NCBI RefSeq assembly: GCF_000420785.1
Contig: NZ_ATVP01000012.1
Span: 1-62,399 of the forward strand
Direction of reading: 5' to 3'
DNA: 62,399 nt
From: Streptococcus hyovaginalis DSM 12219
Lineage (GTDB): Bacteria > Bacillota > Bacilli > Lactobacillales > Streptococcaceae
In this document: positions 54,800 to 62,399 of the stretch, in pieces
Position numbering within the stretch: position 1 is the first letter of the stretch
How the letters are laid out: each line of letters starts with the position of its first letter
Made by a program: the position numbers and the translations under genes
Notes under the pieces: model-generated
What the model saw: only the letters and a program-made list of their open reading frames with translations
Database searches by the model: none
Told to the model about the DNA's origin: nothing

Positions 54800-57023
54800 A
54801 CGCTTTTCCCTAAAGCCAATGTATTTGGCTTTTTTGATAGCCTTAACTTATTTTGTCATTCTATCACAATCATGGATAGCTCTAGGTTTGACTTGTATTG
54901 CCGTACTTGCCTTGATCAAGCAGTATGACAGGCAGACTATTTGGCAAACTTTCCTTATTATCTGTTTGTTTGCTTCTTACTTTGGGATTGTTAGACACCG
55001 TCAAGAGGACTTGGTCAGACAATTGCCAAGTCGGGTTTCAGAGTTGAGGCTAGTACCTGATACAGTTTCAGTTGATGGCGACCTTCTTTCTGTAAGAGCT
55101 ATGGAGGGTAAGCAAAAGTATCAGGTTTATTACCGTTTAAACTCAAAAGCTGAAAAAGCTTATTTTCAAAATCTTAGCCAGCTTGTTGAACTTGAAGTAG
55201 AAGGAAGTGTTGAACAGCCTGCTGAGCAGCGAAATTTCAATGGTTTTCAGTATGCTTCCTATTTGAGGAAGGAAGGGATCTATGGGACTGTACAAATCGC
55301 TGTTATTCGAAAAGTTAGTCGGGTCAAGCCGAATTCTCCCTTGGAGTGGGTCCGATTATGGCGACGACAACTTTTAGTCCATATTAATCAACACTTTCCT
55401 GAACCGATGAAACACTATATGACGGGTTTGTTGCTAGGTTATTTAGATAAGGCTTTCGATGAAATGGGACAGATTTATAGTAATCTAGGGATCATCCACC
55501 TCTTTGCTTTGTCAGGTATGCAGGTTGGTTTTTTTATTGGTCTTTTTCGTTACTTTCTTTTAAGAAGTGGGATTTTGAGAGAAAACCTTGTCTTCTTTCT
55601 TGTTCCTTTTGCCTTTCTGTATGCTGGATTAACCGGATTCACTATTTCTGTAGTGCGTAGTCTCATTCAAGCTATTTTAAGTCAATTTGGTCTTAGAAAA
55701 TGGGATAATTTGGGAGTGACCATTTTAGTGTTATTTATTCTATCACCGCATTTTCTCCAAACAACAGGTGGTGTTCTGTCCTTTGCTTACGCCTTTATCT
55801 TATCAACACTCGATTTGGAGCGATATCAGGGACGATCTAAAGTGATTGCTGAGAGCTTAGTGCTTTCAGCGGGGATTTTACCTTTGTTGATTTTTTATTT
55901 TGGTACCTTTCAACCCTTGTCAATTCTGTTAACCGCATGTTTTTCAGTTATTTTCGATGTTTTCCTCTTACCATTATTAAGTCTTGTTTTATTAGTCAGC
56001 CCCTTGGTAGTTCTAAGGGGACTCAATCCTATTTTTTCCTTTCTTGAGTTCTTTATCAAATGGACGGATCAGCTATCGCCAAAGCCTCTTATTTTTGGTA
56101 GCCCTAGTGTAGTGGTTCTCATTTTTATGCTGATACTTTTGGCATGTTTGTATGATTTCTGGAAACAAAAGTTTTTGAGATGGTTTTTGATTTTAGGCAT
56201 TCTAAGCACTTTTTTCGTGACGAAACATCCCTTGGAGAATGAAGTGACGGTTATGGATGTTGGCCAAGGGGATTCGATTTTCATTAGAGATACCACAGGG
56301 AAAAATCTTTTGATTGATACAGGAGGTCGGGTGAATTTTGAAGTCAAAGAGGAGTGGCGAAAAAGGAGAAGTGCATCTAATGCCGAGCGGACGTCAATTC
56401 CTTATTTAATTAGTCGTGGTGTTTCGACCATTGACCAGCTGGTCATTACACATACTGATACCGATCACATGGGAGATATGCAGGTTTTGGTCAAACAGTT
56501 TCATGTTAAGGAAATCATAGTCAGCCCAGGTGCTATGACGAATTCGTCTTTTGTTAAGGTATTGCAGGATATGAAGGTCAAGGTAAGAATTGTCAAAGCA
56601 GGCGATAATTTACCGATTATGGGGTCAGCTTTACAGGTTCTCTATCCTTGGTCTCAAGGAGATGGTGGTAATAATGATTCTTTGGTTTTGTATGGCAAAC
56701 TATTAGATAAACGTTTTCTTTTTACAGGGGATCTTGAGGTGGAAGGGGAGCATGCTCTTATGGCTAAGTATCCCCACCTTCCAGTGGATGTCTTAAAAGC
56801 AGGTCACCATGGATCGAAAGGGTCATCTGATCAAGCCTTTTTAACGTTTACAGATGCTAAGATAGCCCTCGTATCAGCTGGTCTTAAGAATCGTTATCAC
56901 CATCCCCATCAAGAAACCTTGGAACGTTTTAAAAAGTCAGAAATTCAGGTCTACCGGACCGATCAGGATGGGGCGATTCGTTTTAAAGGTTTCAAGAAAT
57001 GGCAAATAGAGACCGTCAAGTAA
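54792..57023 (+). CDS. comEC: DNA internalization channel ComEC
   Basis: ComEC forms the channel through which single-stranded DNA enters during transformation. The 743-residue product has an N-terminal OB-like region, the membrane competence domain (about 210-480, with LFALSGMQVGFFIGLFRYFL) and a C-terminal metallo-beta-lactamase-like domain with GQGDSIFI, THTDTDHMGD and AGHHGSKGS. The start is TTG (MIRRFSLKPM) behind GAGGAAG, inside the end of comEA. The gene appears intact, so the uptake machinery may work. Confidence 0.94.
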   Translation: MIRRFSLKPMYLAFLIALTYFVILSQSWIALGLTCIAVLALIKQYDRQTIWQTFLIICLFASYFGIVRHRQEDLVRQLPSRVSELRLVPDTVSVDGDLLSVRAMEGKQKYQVYYRLNSKAEKAYFQNLSQLVELEVEGSVEQPAEQRNFNGFQYASYLRKEGIYGTVQIAVIRKVSRVKPNSPLEWVRLWRRQLLVHINQHFPEPMKHYMTGLLLGYLDKAFDEMGQIYSNLGIIHLFALSGMQVGFFIGLFRYFLLRSGILRENLVFFLVPFAFLYAGLTGFTISVVRSLIQAILSQFGLRKWDNLGVTILVLFILSPHFLQTTGGVLSFAYAFILSTLDLERYQGRSKVIAESLVLSAGILPLLIFYFGTFQPLSILLTACFSVIFDVFLLPLLSLVLLVSPLVVLRGLNPIFSFLEFFIKWTDQLSPKPLIFGSPSVVVLIFMLILLACLYDFWKQKFLRWFLILGILSTFFVTKHPLENEVTVMDVGQGDSIFIRDTTGKNLLIDTGGRVNFEVKEEWRKRRSASNAERTSIPYLISRGVSTIDQLVITHTDTDHMGDMQVLVKQFHVKEIIVSPGAMTNSSFVKVLQDMKVKVRIVKAGDNLPIMGSALQVLYPWSQGDGGNNDSLVLYGKLLDKRFLFTGDLEVEGEHALMAKYPHLPVDVLKAGHHGSKGSSDQAFLTFTDAKIALVSAGLKNRYHHPHQETLERFKKSEIQVYRTDQDGAIRFKGFKKWQIETVK

Positions 57024-57103
57024 GAAAGAGGAAAATTGTTTAGGGCACTTTCACTGACACGATTTAAAAATCATCAAAAAATAATCTAATTAGTATTATC
57101 TTG

Positions 57104-57112
57104 TGGTATAAT
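57104..57112 (+). promoter_or_regulatory. Extended -10 promoter of the AMP-ligase pseudogene
   Basis: TGgTATAAT ends 28 bases before the ATG at 57141. Confidence 0.55.
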
Positions 57113-57140
57113 AAATTAAAAAATTCACAAATAGGTGTGT

Positions 57141-58675
57141 ATGTTTAAAGAGATAACTTACCGTCCACTCAATCTCTATAGTCAGTTCAAAGAAGCAGCA
57201 GAGGCATTTCCGGAAACGGCGATTATTTTAGATAAAGTTTATGAGGCATTTCCGCAGTTGTCATCAGAATCGACTTATCAAGAGGTTCATGAGGCCATTG
57301 TTGAAACGGCTGGTCGTTTAGCGAGTTTTGGTATCTCTCAATCTGACAAGGTCATGCTCTATAAAAGTGCCTCATTTGTTACTTACCTGTTGCTGCTGCG
57401 GTGACGTATCTAGGTGCCGTCCCCGTAATGGTTTCTTATCATTTACCGAGTTCAACTTTGGATGTTTTTGCGCAGCGTTTGGAGAGCTCTTTTATTATTT
57501 ATGACCAGGAGACTATGGAACGGGTTACTGGAATGTCAGAAAAAGAGACCACAAGGCTGATTTCTGTACGGGAGCTTGTCCTAGCTGATAGGATGGAGGT
57601 AGTTGAGACCCTCTTGCCAGAAGATGTCATTCAATACATGACGCATACGTCTGGAACAACTGGGATTCCAAAACTCATTTGCCATACAGGTCAAACGATG
57701 GGCTGGCGTGTAGCTTGGCAACAAACCATCTTCGTCAAAATGAAAAAGCCTGGACTCCTTGCCTTTCACATTTCACCTGTCCATTCGCGTTATAATATTG
57801 GGATTTCGTCGGCTACCAATCTAGGATTTCCTATTTCCCCCTTATCATCAGCTCGGGCTCAAGATGTTGAAGACCTTTTAACACTGTACAAACCAATGGC
57901 GCTTGAAACGCATCCTAATAATTTTGTGCAATGGTCACGTCTGGCCAAGGAAAAACCTGATGTGTTTAGTAGTATTCAGTTTTATCATTCGACTTTTGAT
58001 GCCATTAACAAGGCAACTATGAAGGCTTTTCTGACGGCTTCTAAAGATAGTCAACCTGTCTTTATGCAGGTTTATGGACAGAGTGAGTGTGGTCCTATGA
58101 TTCTGCGTTATCATCGTCTTGAAGATATTGATGAAACCAATGCGCGTGATATGGGAGTAGGACTGGCAGGTTATACCCAGGCGCGTGTGGCTGATGAACA
58201 TGGAATCATGTTGCCAGCTGGCCAGAATGGTCATATTCATCTTTATTCTAAAGGACGTGCAGTCACTTACTATAAGGAAGATGCACGCTTCCAGGAAAAT
58301 GTCTATGGTGACTGGTGGGATTCAGATGATTACGGTTGCTTGACTGAAAATGGAACCTTGCTACTGAAAGATCGCCAAGTTGATGTCATTGACCAGATTG
58401 ATAGCAATCTGGCTTTGGAAGACATGCTTTTGGACCAGTTGGATTTCCTAAGTGAAGTGGTCATTATTCGTGACCGCGAAGGACGTCCACAACCCATTTT
58501 ATCCTTGGTAGAGGAAGAAGAAATGAACTGGGATGCTTGGTGGCAAGCAGTCAATGATTTACCATTATTGAAAGAACCTATTATTCTAGCTTATGAGGAT
58601 ATTCCGCGAACCGCAACCATGAAAGTGCAACGCCTACAGATGGAGGCAAGTTTGAAAGAGCATGGTCATCTCTAA
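57141..58675 (+). pseudogene. AMP-binding acyl-CoA/acid ligase, frameshifted
   Basis: The first frame (57141-57404) begins MFKEITYRPLNLYSQFKEAA and ends early at SFVTYLLLLR. The family sequence resumes at once in another frame as VAAAVTYLGAVPVMVSYHLP and runs to 58675. One missing base near 57390 would restore a protein of about 511 residues. The adenylation motifs are intact: THTSGTTGIPK, YGQSECGP, LKDRQVD and the terminal catalytic lysine in RTATMKVQRLQ. Relatives activate carboxylic acids with ATP; the substrate is unknown. A sequencing error cannot be excluded. Confidence 0.82.
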
Positions 58676-58683
58676 GAAAGACA

Positions 58684-58717
58684 AGAAAACCCCACATGGT
58701 GCATGCCATGCGGGGTT
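58684..58717 (-). terminator. Terminator of the glutamate-type ABC operon
   Basis: On the minus strand AACCCCGCATGG pairs with CCATGTGGGGTT around CATGCA, followed by a T-rich tail. It may act in both directions. Confidence 0.75.
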
Positions 58718-58722
58718 CAGTA

Positions 58723-59370
58723 TTATTCAGCTCCTTGTGCCCATTTCTTAGCGAGTCGACGAGAATAGGTCGAGATGGCAAAGTTGATGACAAAGTAGAT
58801 AGCTGTGATGATGAGGTAAAGGGTAAAGACTTGAGCAGGTTCGAAGTATTTACCCATGAGGATTTGGCTTTTTCCGAAAAGCTCTTGTAAAGCAATAACG
58901 GAATATAAGAGCGATGTGTCTTTGATGACTGTTACAAACTGTGAAATGATAGCTGGCAACATTTTTCGAATCGCTTGTGGGAAGATGAGGTAAATAAAAA
59001 TTTGCCAATATGTCATCCCCTGAGATAAGCCAGCCTCTGTTTGTCCATGGTCAACGCCATTTAAACCACCTCGAATGATCTCAGCAAGAGCAGCTGATGT
59101 GAAAACAGTGAAAGCTGTGATCCCTGCGGGTGTTGATTTCATTTGGAAAACTAAGAAAATGATGAAGATCCAAAGAAGGTTTGGCACGTTACGGACAAAC
59201 TCAATGTAGATACTAGCAATCCAGCGCAAAATAGGGTTTTTGCCATTTCGCATGACTGCTAGAATAGTACCGATAATGGTTGAAAACACAATAGAAAGGA
59301 AAGAAATATAAAGTGTTAACCAGAGTCCTTCAAGGATAAATTTAATATTTATTGGTGTTAAGACAGACAT
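58723..59370 (-). CDS. Amino-acid ABC transporter permease 2
   Basis: The 215-residue product is a HisM-type permease with about five helices and the EAA loop (GVDHGQTEAGLSQGMTYWQI, then FPQAIRKMLPA). It differs clearly from the upstream permease, so the two probably form a heterodimer. Its order after ATPase, binding protein and permease 1 matches glutamate/glutamine systems of the GluABCD type. It starts 15 bases after permease 1 ends. Confidence 0.92.
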   Translation of the reverse strand: MSVLTPINIKFILEGLWLTLYISFLSIVFSTIIGTILAVMRNGKNPILRWIASIYIEFVRNVPNLLWIFIIFLVFQMKSTPAGITAFTVFTSAALAEIIRGGLNGVDHGQTEAGLSQGMTYWQIFIYLIFPQAIRKMLPAIISQFVTVIKDTSLLYSVIALQELFGKSQILMGKYFEPAQVFTLYLIITAIYFVINFAISTYSRRLAKKWAQGAE

Positions 59371-59385
59371 AAACTCCCCTTTCTA

Positions 59386-60081
59386 TTAAGTATAAGCTTT
59401 TTTATTTTCTTCTTCTTTAAGACGCGCCCATGTTGCTAATGGGAAGCAGACGATGAAGTAGAGAAGAGCGGCACCAGCAAAGGCTGGGACATAGTTAGTT
59501 GTTTCGTAAGCCCAAGCTTTTGAAACGAACATGATATCTGCGCCAGAAATGATGGCAACCGTAGAGGTATTTTTAATCAAGTTGACCACTTGGTTGGTCA
59601 TCGGTGGTAAAATTGTCCGGATAGCCTGAGGTAGAATGATGAGCTGCATGGTTTCTTTATAGGTAAAACCTTGAGAAAGTGCAGCCTCTGTTTGTCCTTT
59701 TGGAACAGCTTCGATACCTGAACGAATGACCTCTGAAATATAAGCACCATGGTAGATACCGACACAAAGAACGGCTGTCCAGAAGGCAGAGATCATGATG
59801 AGACCGTTGGTCATGATAGCTAATCCGTAATAAACGACAACGAATTGAACCAGAAGGGGAGTATTTTGGTAAAGTTCAACGTAGACACGTGCAATGGTTT
59901 TTAAGGTCTTGTTTTTAGATGAAGACATGGCACCAAAGATTAATCCTAGGATAAGAGACAGTATCAGAGCACCGATAGACATGCCTAATGTGTAAGCAAA
60001 ACCTTTAGCAAAATCGCCGAAATTGGCGAAAAAGTCGCCCCAACGAGAAAGGGCAAATGGACTTGTTACTAAGTAATTCAA
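59386..60081 (-). CDS. Amino-acid ABC transporter permease 1
   Basis: The 231-residue permease has about five helices and the EAA loop (SGIEAVPKGQTEAALSQGF, then LPQAIRTILPPM). The start codon appears to be TTG (MNYLVTSPF) behind AAAGGAAAC. A hairpin (TTGTCGA/TCGACAA on the minus strand, 60103-60124) sits directly before the ribosome site. The 251-base gap to the binding protein gene is unusual inside an operon. Confidence 0.9.
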   Translation of the reverse strand: MNYLVTSPFALSRWGDFFANFGDFAKGFAYTLGMSIGALILSLILGLIFGAMSSSKNKTLKTIARVYVELYQNTPLLVQFVVVYYGLAIMTNGLIMISAFWTAVLCVGIYHGAYISEVIRSGIEAVPKGQTEAALSQGFTYKETMQLIILPQAIRTILPPMTNQVVNLIKNTSTVAIISGADIMFVSKAWAYETTNYVPAFAGAALLYFIVCFPLATWARLKEEENKKAYT

Positions 60082-60332
60082 GATAGTTTCCTTTCTATTG
60101 TCGAGCTAGAGTTCGACAAATTGTAAAACTTCCGACGTGTTCAAAAGCATCTCCGAGTGATTTTAGGTTGGTAAAGATAACCTTCTTAAGATATCTGATA
60201 GCCTGTCATCACTTATGTCAGAAGAGGAAGCTAATACATGTTTCTCTCTCAAGGAGGATGCTAATTTTCAGGAACGTATCACCTCCTTACGGAAGATTTA
60301 CGAGTCGGAGAAGTTCAGCTCTTTCTGCGGGG
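60082..60332. other. Gap inside the ABC operon with hairpins
   Basis: No gene is visible. An AAGGAGG/CCTCCTT inverted pair lies at 60251-60288, and a 7-bp hairpin stands next to the permease start. This may hold a partial transcription stop or RNA processing site that lowers permease levels relative to the binding protein. Open plus-strand frames here lack support. Confidence 0.45.
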
Positions 60333-61157
60333 CTACTCAGCAGATGCGGGTTTTAAATCGTACTTATCATAGATTTTTTGCAGCTCGCCTTTATCTGACC
60401 ATTCAGCTAGGAGGTTATTGATATACTTGGTGAGATCAGCGTTGGACTGCTTACTGGCAATACCGTAACTTTGAGTATTAAAACCTTGATCAAGGATTTC
60501 AGTCTTTTTGCTACGGTAGCCTGATAAGATCGATTTATCGACAGAAAAGCTTTGAATACGTTTGGAATAAAGTGAAATAGCAAGTTCTGGATAAGAGCCC
60601 AGTTGAACGAAGTCAAATGATAGGTTATGAGCTTTCGCATACTCTTCAATCAAGCCTTTGGTAGTAGAGCCTTGAGCAACACCAATAGTTGAGCCATCCA
60701 TATCTGCGATAGATGTGAAATGGCTGGCCTTATTCACAAGGAAACCAACCTCGTCAGTGTAATAAGGATCACTGAAACTGTACGACGCTTGGCGCTCAGG
60801 AGTAATGGTATAAGTTCCGATAACGATATCGACTTGACCATTATCAATAACGGCTTCACGTGTCTGTGCAGTAACAGGAGTGAAAGAAACTTTGACCCCT
60901 AAACTTTTGGCAATGCGTCGCGCAATGTCGATCTCCATACCTTCGTATTTGTTGCTCTCTGGGCTGAAATAACCGAAGTTAGGAACATCTTGCTTAACAC
61001 CTGCTTTTAGGACACCTTCCTTTTGGATACGCTTAATGACGTCTGATGATAAGAGTTCATCATTTGTTTCAGCAGAAGCTGTTTGTGACCACGAGAGGCT
61101 TAAGAAAGCTAGTGTTACGGTTAAGGCGATTACTAGAAGTTGTTTTAATGATTTCAT
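60333..61157 (-). CDS. Amino-acid ABC transporter substrate-binding protein
   Basis: The 274-residue product is a periplasmic-binding-fold protein (family 3): signal peptide at about 1-29 (LLVIALTVTLAFLSLSWSQT, then ASAE), the ligand-site GYFSPESNKYEGMEIDIARR, and the DIVIGTYTITPERQ arginine region. It contains no cysteine, so the lipobox usual for Gram-positive binding proteins is missing; either it is secreted and released or it is kept as a signal anchor. GGAGGTTGTCCT precedes the ATG. Glutamate or glutamine is the likely ligand from gene order. Confidence 0.9.
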   Translation of the reverse strand: MKSLKQLLVIALTVTLAFLSLSWSQTASAETNDELLSSDVIKRIQKEGVLKAGVKQDVPNFGYFSPESNKYEGMEIDIARRIAKSLGVKVSFTPVTAQTREAVIDNGQVDIVIGTYTITPERQASYSFSDPYYTDEVGFLVNKASHFTSIADMDGSTIGVAQGSTTKGLIEEYAKAHNLSFDFVQLGSYPELAISLYSKRIQSFSVDKSILSGYRSKKTEILDQGFNTQSYGIASKQSNADLTKYINNLLAEWSDKGELQKIYDKYDLKPASAE

Positions 61158-61171
61158 AGGACAACCTCCAT

Positions 61172-61954
61172 CTAAGCTTTACGTTGTTTTTTCTTAGTTT
61201 GCACTTTTTCACTGGCGTGATTGATGATCTTGCTGAGGAATTGTTTCGCGCGTGGTTCTTTAGGATTGTCAAAGAATCCAGCAACGTCAGTTGTATCAAC
61301 TAAGATTTCACCTTCAGCCATGAAAATGATACGGTCAGCTACTTCGCGAGCAAAGCCCATCTCGTGAGTAACCACGACCATGTTCGTTCCTTCGGCAGCT
61401 AGGTTTTGCATAACGGCCAGAACATCACCGATGGTTTCAGGGTCAAGGGCTGACGTTGGTTCGTCGAATAGGAGTAGTTCAGGCTGCATGGCAAGCCCAC
61501 GAGCAATGGCGATACGTTGTTTTTGACCACCTGATAACATACCTGGATAAGAATCTTTACGATCCCACATGTTAACGTAAGTTAAATATTGTTCAGCTAT
61601 TTTCTCAGCTTCTTGACGTGATTTGCCAAGAACCTTGATGGGAGCTAAAGTTACATTTTCTAACACCGTCATATGAGGGTAGAGGTTGAAGTGCTGGAAA
61701 ACCATCCCGACTTCTTTGCGTAGCTGAACTAAATCTTTATTGCTTGCGTTAGCTAATTCATGTCCGTTAACTTTTAAGCTACCTGTTTCAATTGATTCAA
61801 GAGCATTCATGGTACGGATAAGTGTTGATTTACCTGATCCTGAAGGACCTAAGAGGACAACGACCTGACCTTTTTCAATCTCTAAGTTAATGTTACGAAG
61901 AGCATGGTAGTCACCGTAATATTTTTCAACATTTTTATATTCGATAAGTGCCAT
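61172..61954 (-). CDS. Amino-acid ABC transporter ATPase
   Basis: The 260-residue ABC ATPase has Walker [10 protein letters not shown], the Q-loop MVFQHFNLYPHMTV, signature LSGGQKQR, Walker [15 protein letters not shown] and VTHEMGFA. The C-terminus has a basic extension (KVQTKKKQRKA). The frame opens at 62020, but AAAGGAGTTTCTA precedes the ATG at 61954 (MALIEYKNVEKYYGDY). It is the first gene of the operon, with a promoter at 62011-62039 and a CodY-like box upstream. Confidence 0.94.
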   Translation of the reverse strand: MALIEYKNVEKYYGDYHALRNINLEIEKGQVVVLLGPSGSGKSTLIRTMNALESIETGSLKVNGHELANASNKDLVQLRKEVGMVFQHFNLYPHMTVLENVTLAPIKVLGKSRQEAEKIAEQYLTYVNMWDRKDSYPGMLSGGQKQRIAIARGLAMQPELLLFDEPTSALDPETIGDVLAVMQNLAAEGTNMVVVTHEMGFAREVADRIIFMAEGEILVDTTDVAGFFDNPKEPRAKQFLSKIINHASEKVQTKKKQRKA

Positions 61955-62010
61955 TAGAAACTCCTTTATAGTTAATAGTGTTACGTTAGAAAACATAACA
62001 TGGATAATAT

Positions 62011-62039
62011 ACTTTAACATAGTAGGGTCACTTTGTCAA
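62011..62039 (-). promoter_or_regulatory. Promoter of the glutamate-type ABC operon
   Basis: On the minus strand TTGACA (62034-62039) and TAAAGT (62011-62016) are 17 bases apart, with TGt before the -10. Confidence 0.65.
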
Positions 62040-62051
62040 GGTTGTGTTTAA

Positions 62052-62066
62052 AATATTCTGAAAATT
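62052..62066. promoter_or_regulatory. CodY-like box
   Basis: AATATTCTGAAAATT matches the CodY consensus AATTTTCWGAAAATT at 14 of 15 positions. It lies 12 bases upstream of the -35 and 2 bases from the IS end. Confidence 0.6.
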
Positions 62067-62108
62067 ATTGTAGCGTTACAATAGATGTGAGACTTCTAGA
62101 AGTCAAAA

Positions 62109-62162
62109 AGAAGATTCCCTGATATGATAAGAGTACCACGACTCATCAAAAAGGAATCTTCT
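62109..62162 (+). promoter_or_regulatory. Hairpin over the transposase translation start (right copy)
   Basis: AGAAGATTCC (62109-62118) pairs with GGAATCTTCT (62153-62162), with inner GAT/ATC and GAGT/ACTC pairs, ending 1 base before the ATG at 62164. The ribosome-binding AAGGA is in or beside the stem. Confidence 0.6.
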
Positions 62163-62163
62163 C

Positions 62164-62399
62164 ATGACTAGTATATCACAAAATCTTCGCTATTTACCAC
62201 ATACTCTAGAAACACGTTACCACGCGGTTAAAACCTACCAAAATGGTGCCTCTGTCGCCTTCATCTGTCGACGCTACAAGGTCTCAAAAGCCTCTCTCAT
62301 ACGCTGGAACAAGCGATTCGACGGAACTAAAGAATCGCTGAAAGACCATTCCCATCGCCCTCTAACACCACATCCAAAGGCTCATACCCTGCAAGAGCT
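62164..62399 (+). CDS. Transposase N-terminus, partial (right copy)
   Basis: The frame is open from the ATG at 62164 to the window edge (78 complete codons). It contains a helix-turn-helix (TYQNGASVAFICRRYKVSKA) and a WNKRFDGTKESLKDHSHRP segment as at the N-terminus of IS3/IS481-type transposases. The catalytic DDE region lies beyond the window. Confidence 0.78.
   Translation, partial: MTSISQNLRYLPHTLETRYHAVKTYQNGASVAFICRRYKVSKASLIRWNKRFDGTKESLKDHSHRPLTPHPKAHTLQE

Larger units (their letters stand above)
62069..62399 (+). mobile_element. Insertion sequence copy, right, partial
   Basis: The element starts TGTAGCGTTACAATAGATG at 62069 and runs out of the window. Bases 62069-62339 are the exact reverse complement of 1-271. 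A palindrome GACTTCTAGAAGTC (62091-62104) lies near the terminus, followed by a long hairpin and the transposase gene. Confidence 0.85.

Noticed and set aside
57376..57400. Programmed frameshifting in the AMP-ligase
   Set aside because: The site is CTG/TTG repeats without a slippery heptamer or clear downstream structure, so a mutation or sequencing error is simpler.
60168..60421. Two plus-strand open frames in the ABC operon gap
   Set aside because: They run antisense into the binding-protein gene and lack convincing ribosome sites and family resemblance.
61981..62010. GlnR-type TGTNA-N7-TNACA site before the ABC ATPase gene
   Set aside because: TGTTAC...TAACA is present but the spacing is 12, and the 7-spaced half has a mismatch; the CodY box is the better candidate.

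Overview
The window is a low-GC Firmicute chromosome segment that reads as genus Streptococcus. The evidence is the division cluster order (murD-murG-divIB-ftsA-ftsZ-ylmE-sepF-ylmG-ylmH-divIVA-ileS), a pbp2B-recR-ddl-murF block, a YSIRK-type surface protein, streptococcal extended -10 promoters (TGnTATAAT), a BOX-like repeat, and protein sequences close to what I remember of S. pyogenes homologues. I cannot name the species.

Both ends lie inside the same insertion sequence in opposite orientation: bases 1-271 are the exact reverse complement of 62069-62339. The segment therefore looks like an assembly contig, or a chromosomal block, bounded by inverted IS copies.

Layout. 407-13157: cell-wall precursor and division operons, ending with a T-box-controlled ileS. 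13323-17943: small housekeeping genes, an ECF transporter S-component and a CtsR-controlled clpE. 18097-21769: an amino-acid ABC permease/ATPase pair, folD, a DUF1836 regulator with a predicted leaderless mRNA, and a hemolysin III family protein. 21770-23768: a decayed zone with a MITE-like element, an aldo/keto reductase pseudogene and a minus-strand relic. 23769-31468: a compact operon-like run (xseA-xseB-ispA-tlyA-argR-recN, then degV, an SGNH hydrolase and a YpmS-like protein). 31590-35068: hup with a phage-integrase remnant, a surface protein without LPXTG, a PerR-type regulator and two small proteins. 35227-44403: pyrD, gpmA, pbp2B, recR, ddl, a THF-riboswitch-controlled folT, murF and a YwaF-like protein. 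44523-53633: prfC, structured repeats, a PH-domain protein, a WalR-box-controlled four-SH3 surface protein, a cshA-type helicase, a tRNA methyltransferase with a GIY-YIG protein, and plsC. 54125-58675: comEA-comEC and a frameshifted AMP-ligase. 58723-61954: a four-gene amino-acid ABC operon under a probable CodY box.

Functionally the window is mostly core genome: peptidoglycan synthesis and septation (MurD, MurG, MurF, Ddl, PBP2B, DivIB, FtsA, FtsZ, SepF, DivIVA), translation, folate supply, DNA repair and uptake, and amino-acid import. I see no CRISPR array, tRNA or rRNA and no obvious new defence system. The most interesting material is regulatory (THF riboswitch, T-box, WalR, CtsR and CodY sites, two predicted leaderless genes, an odd murD leader), the non-catalytic SH3/Bsp surface protein, the structured repeats, and several relics.
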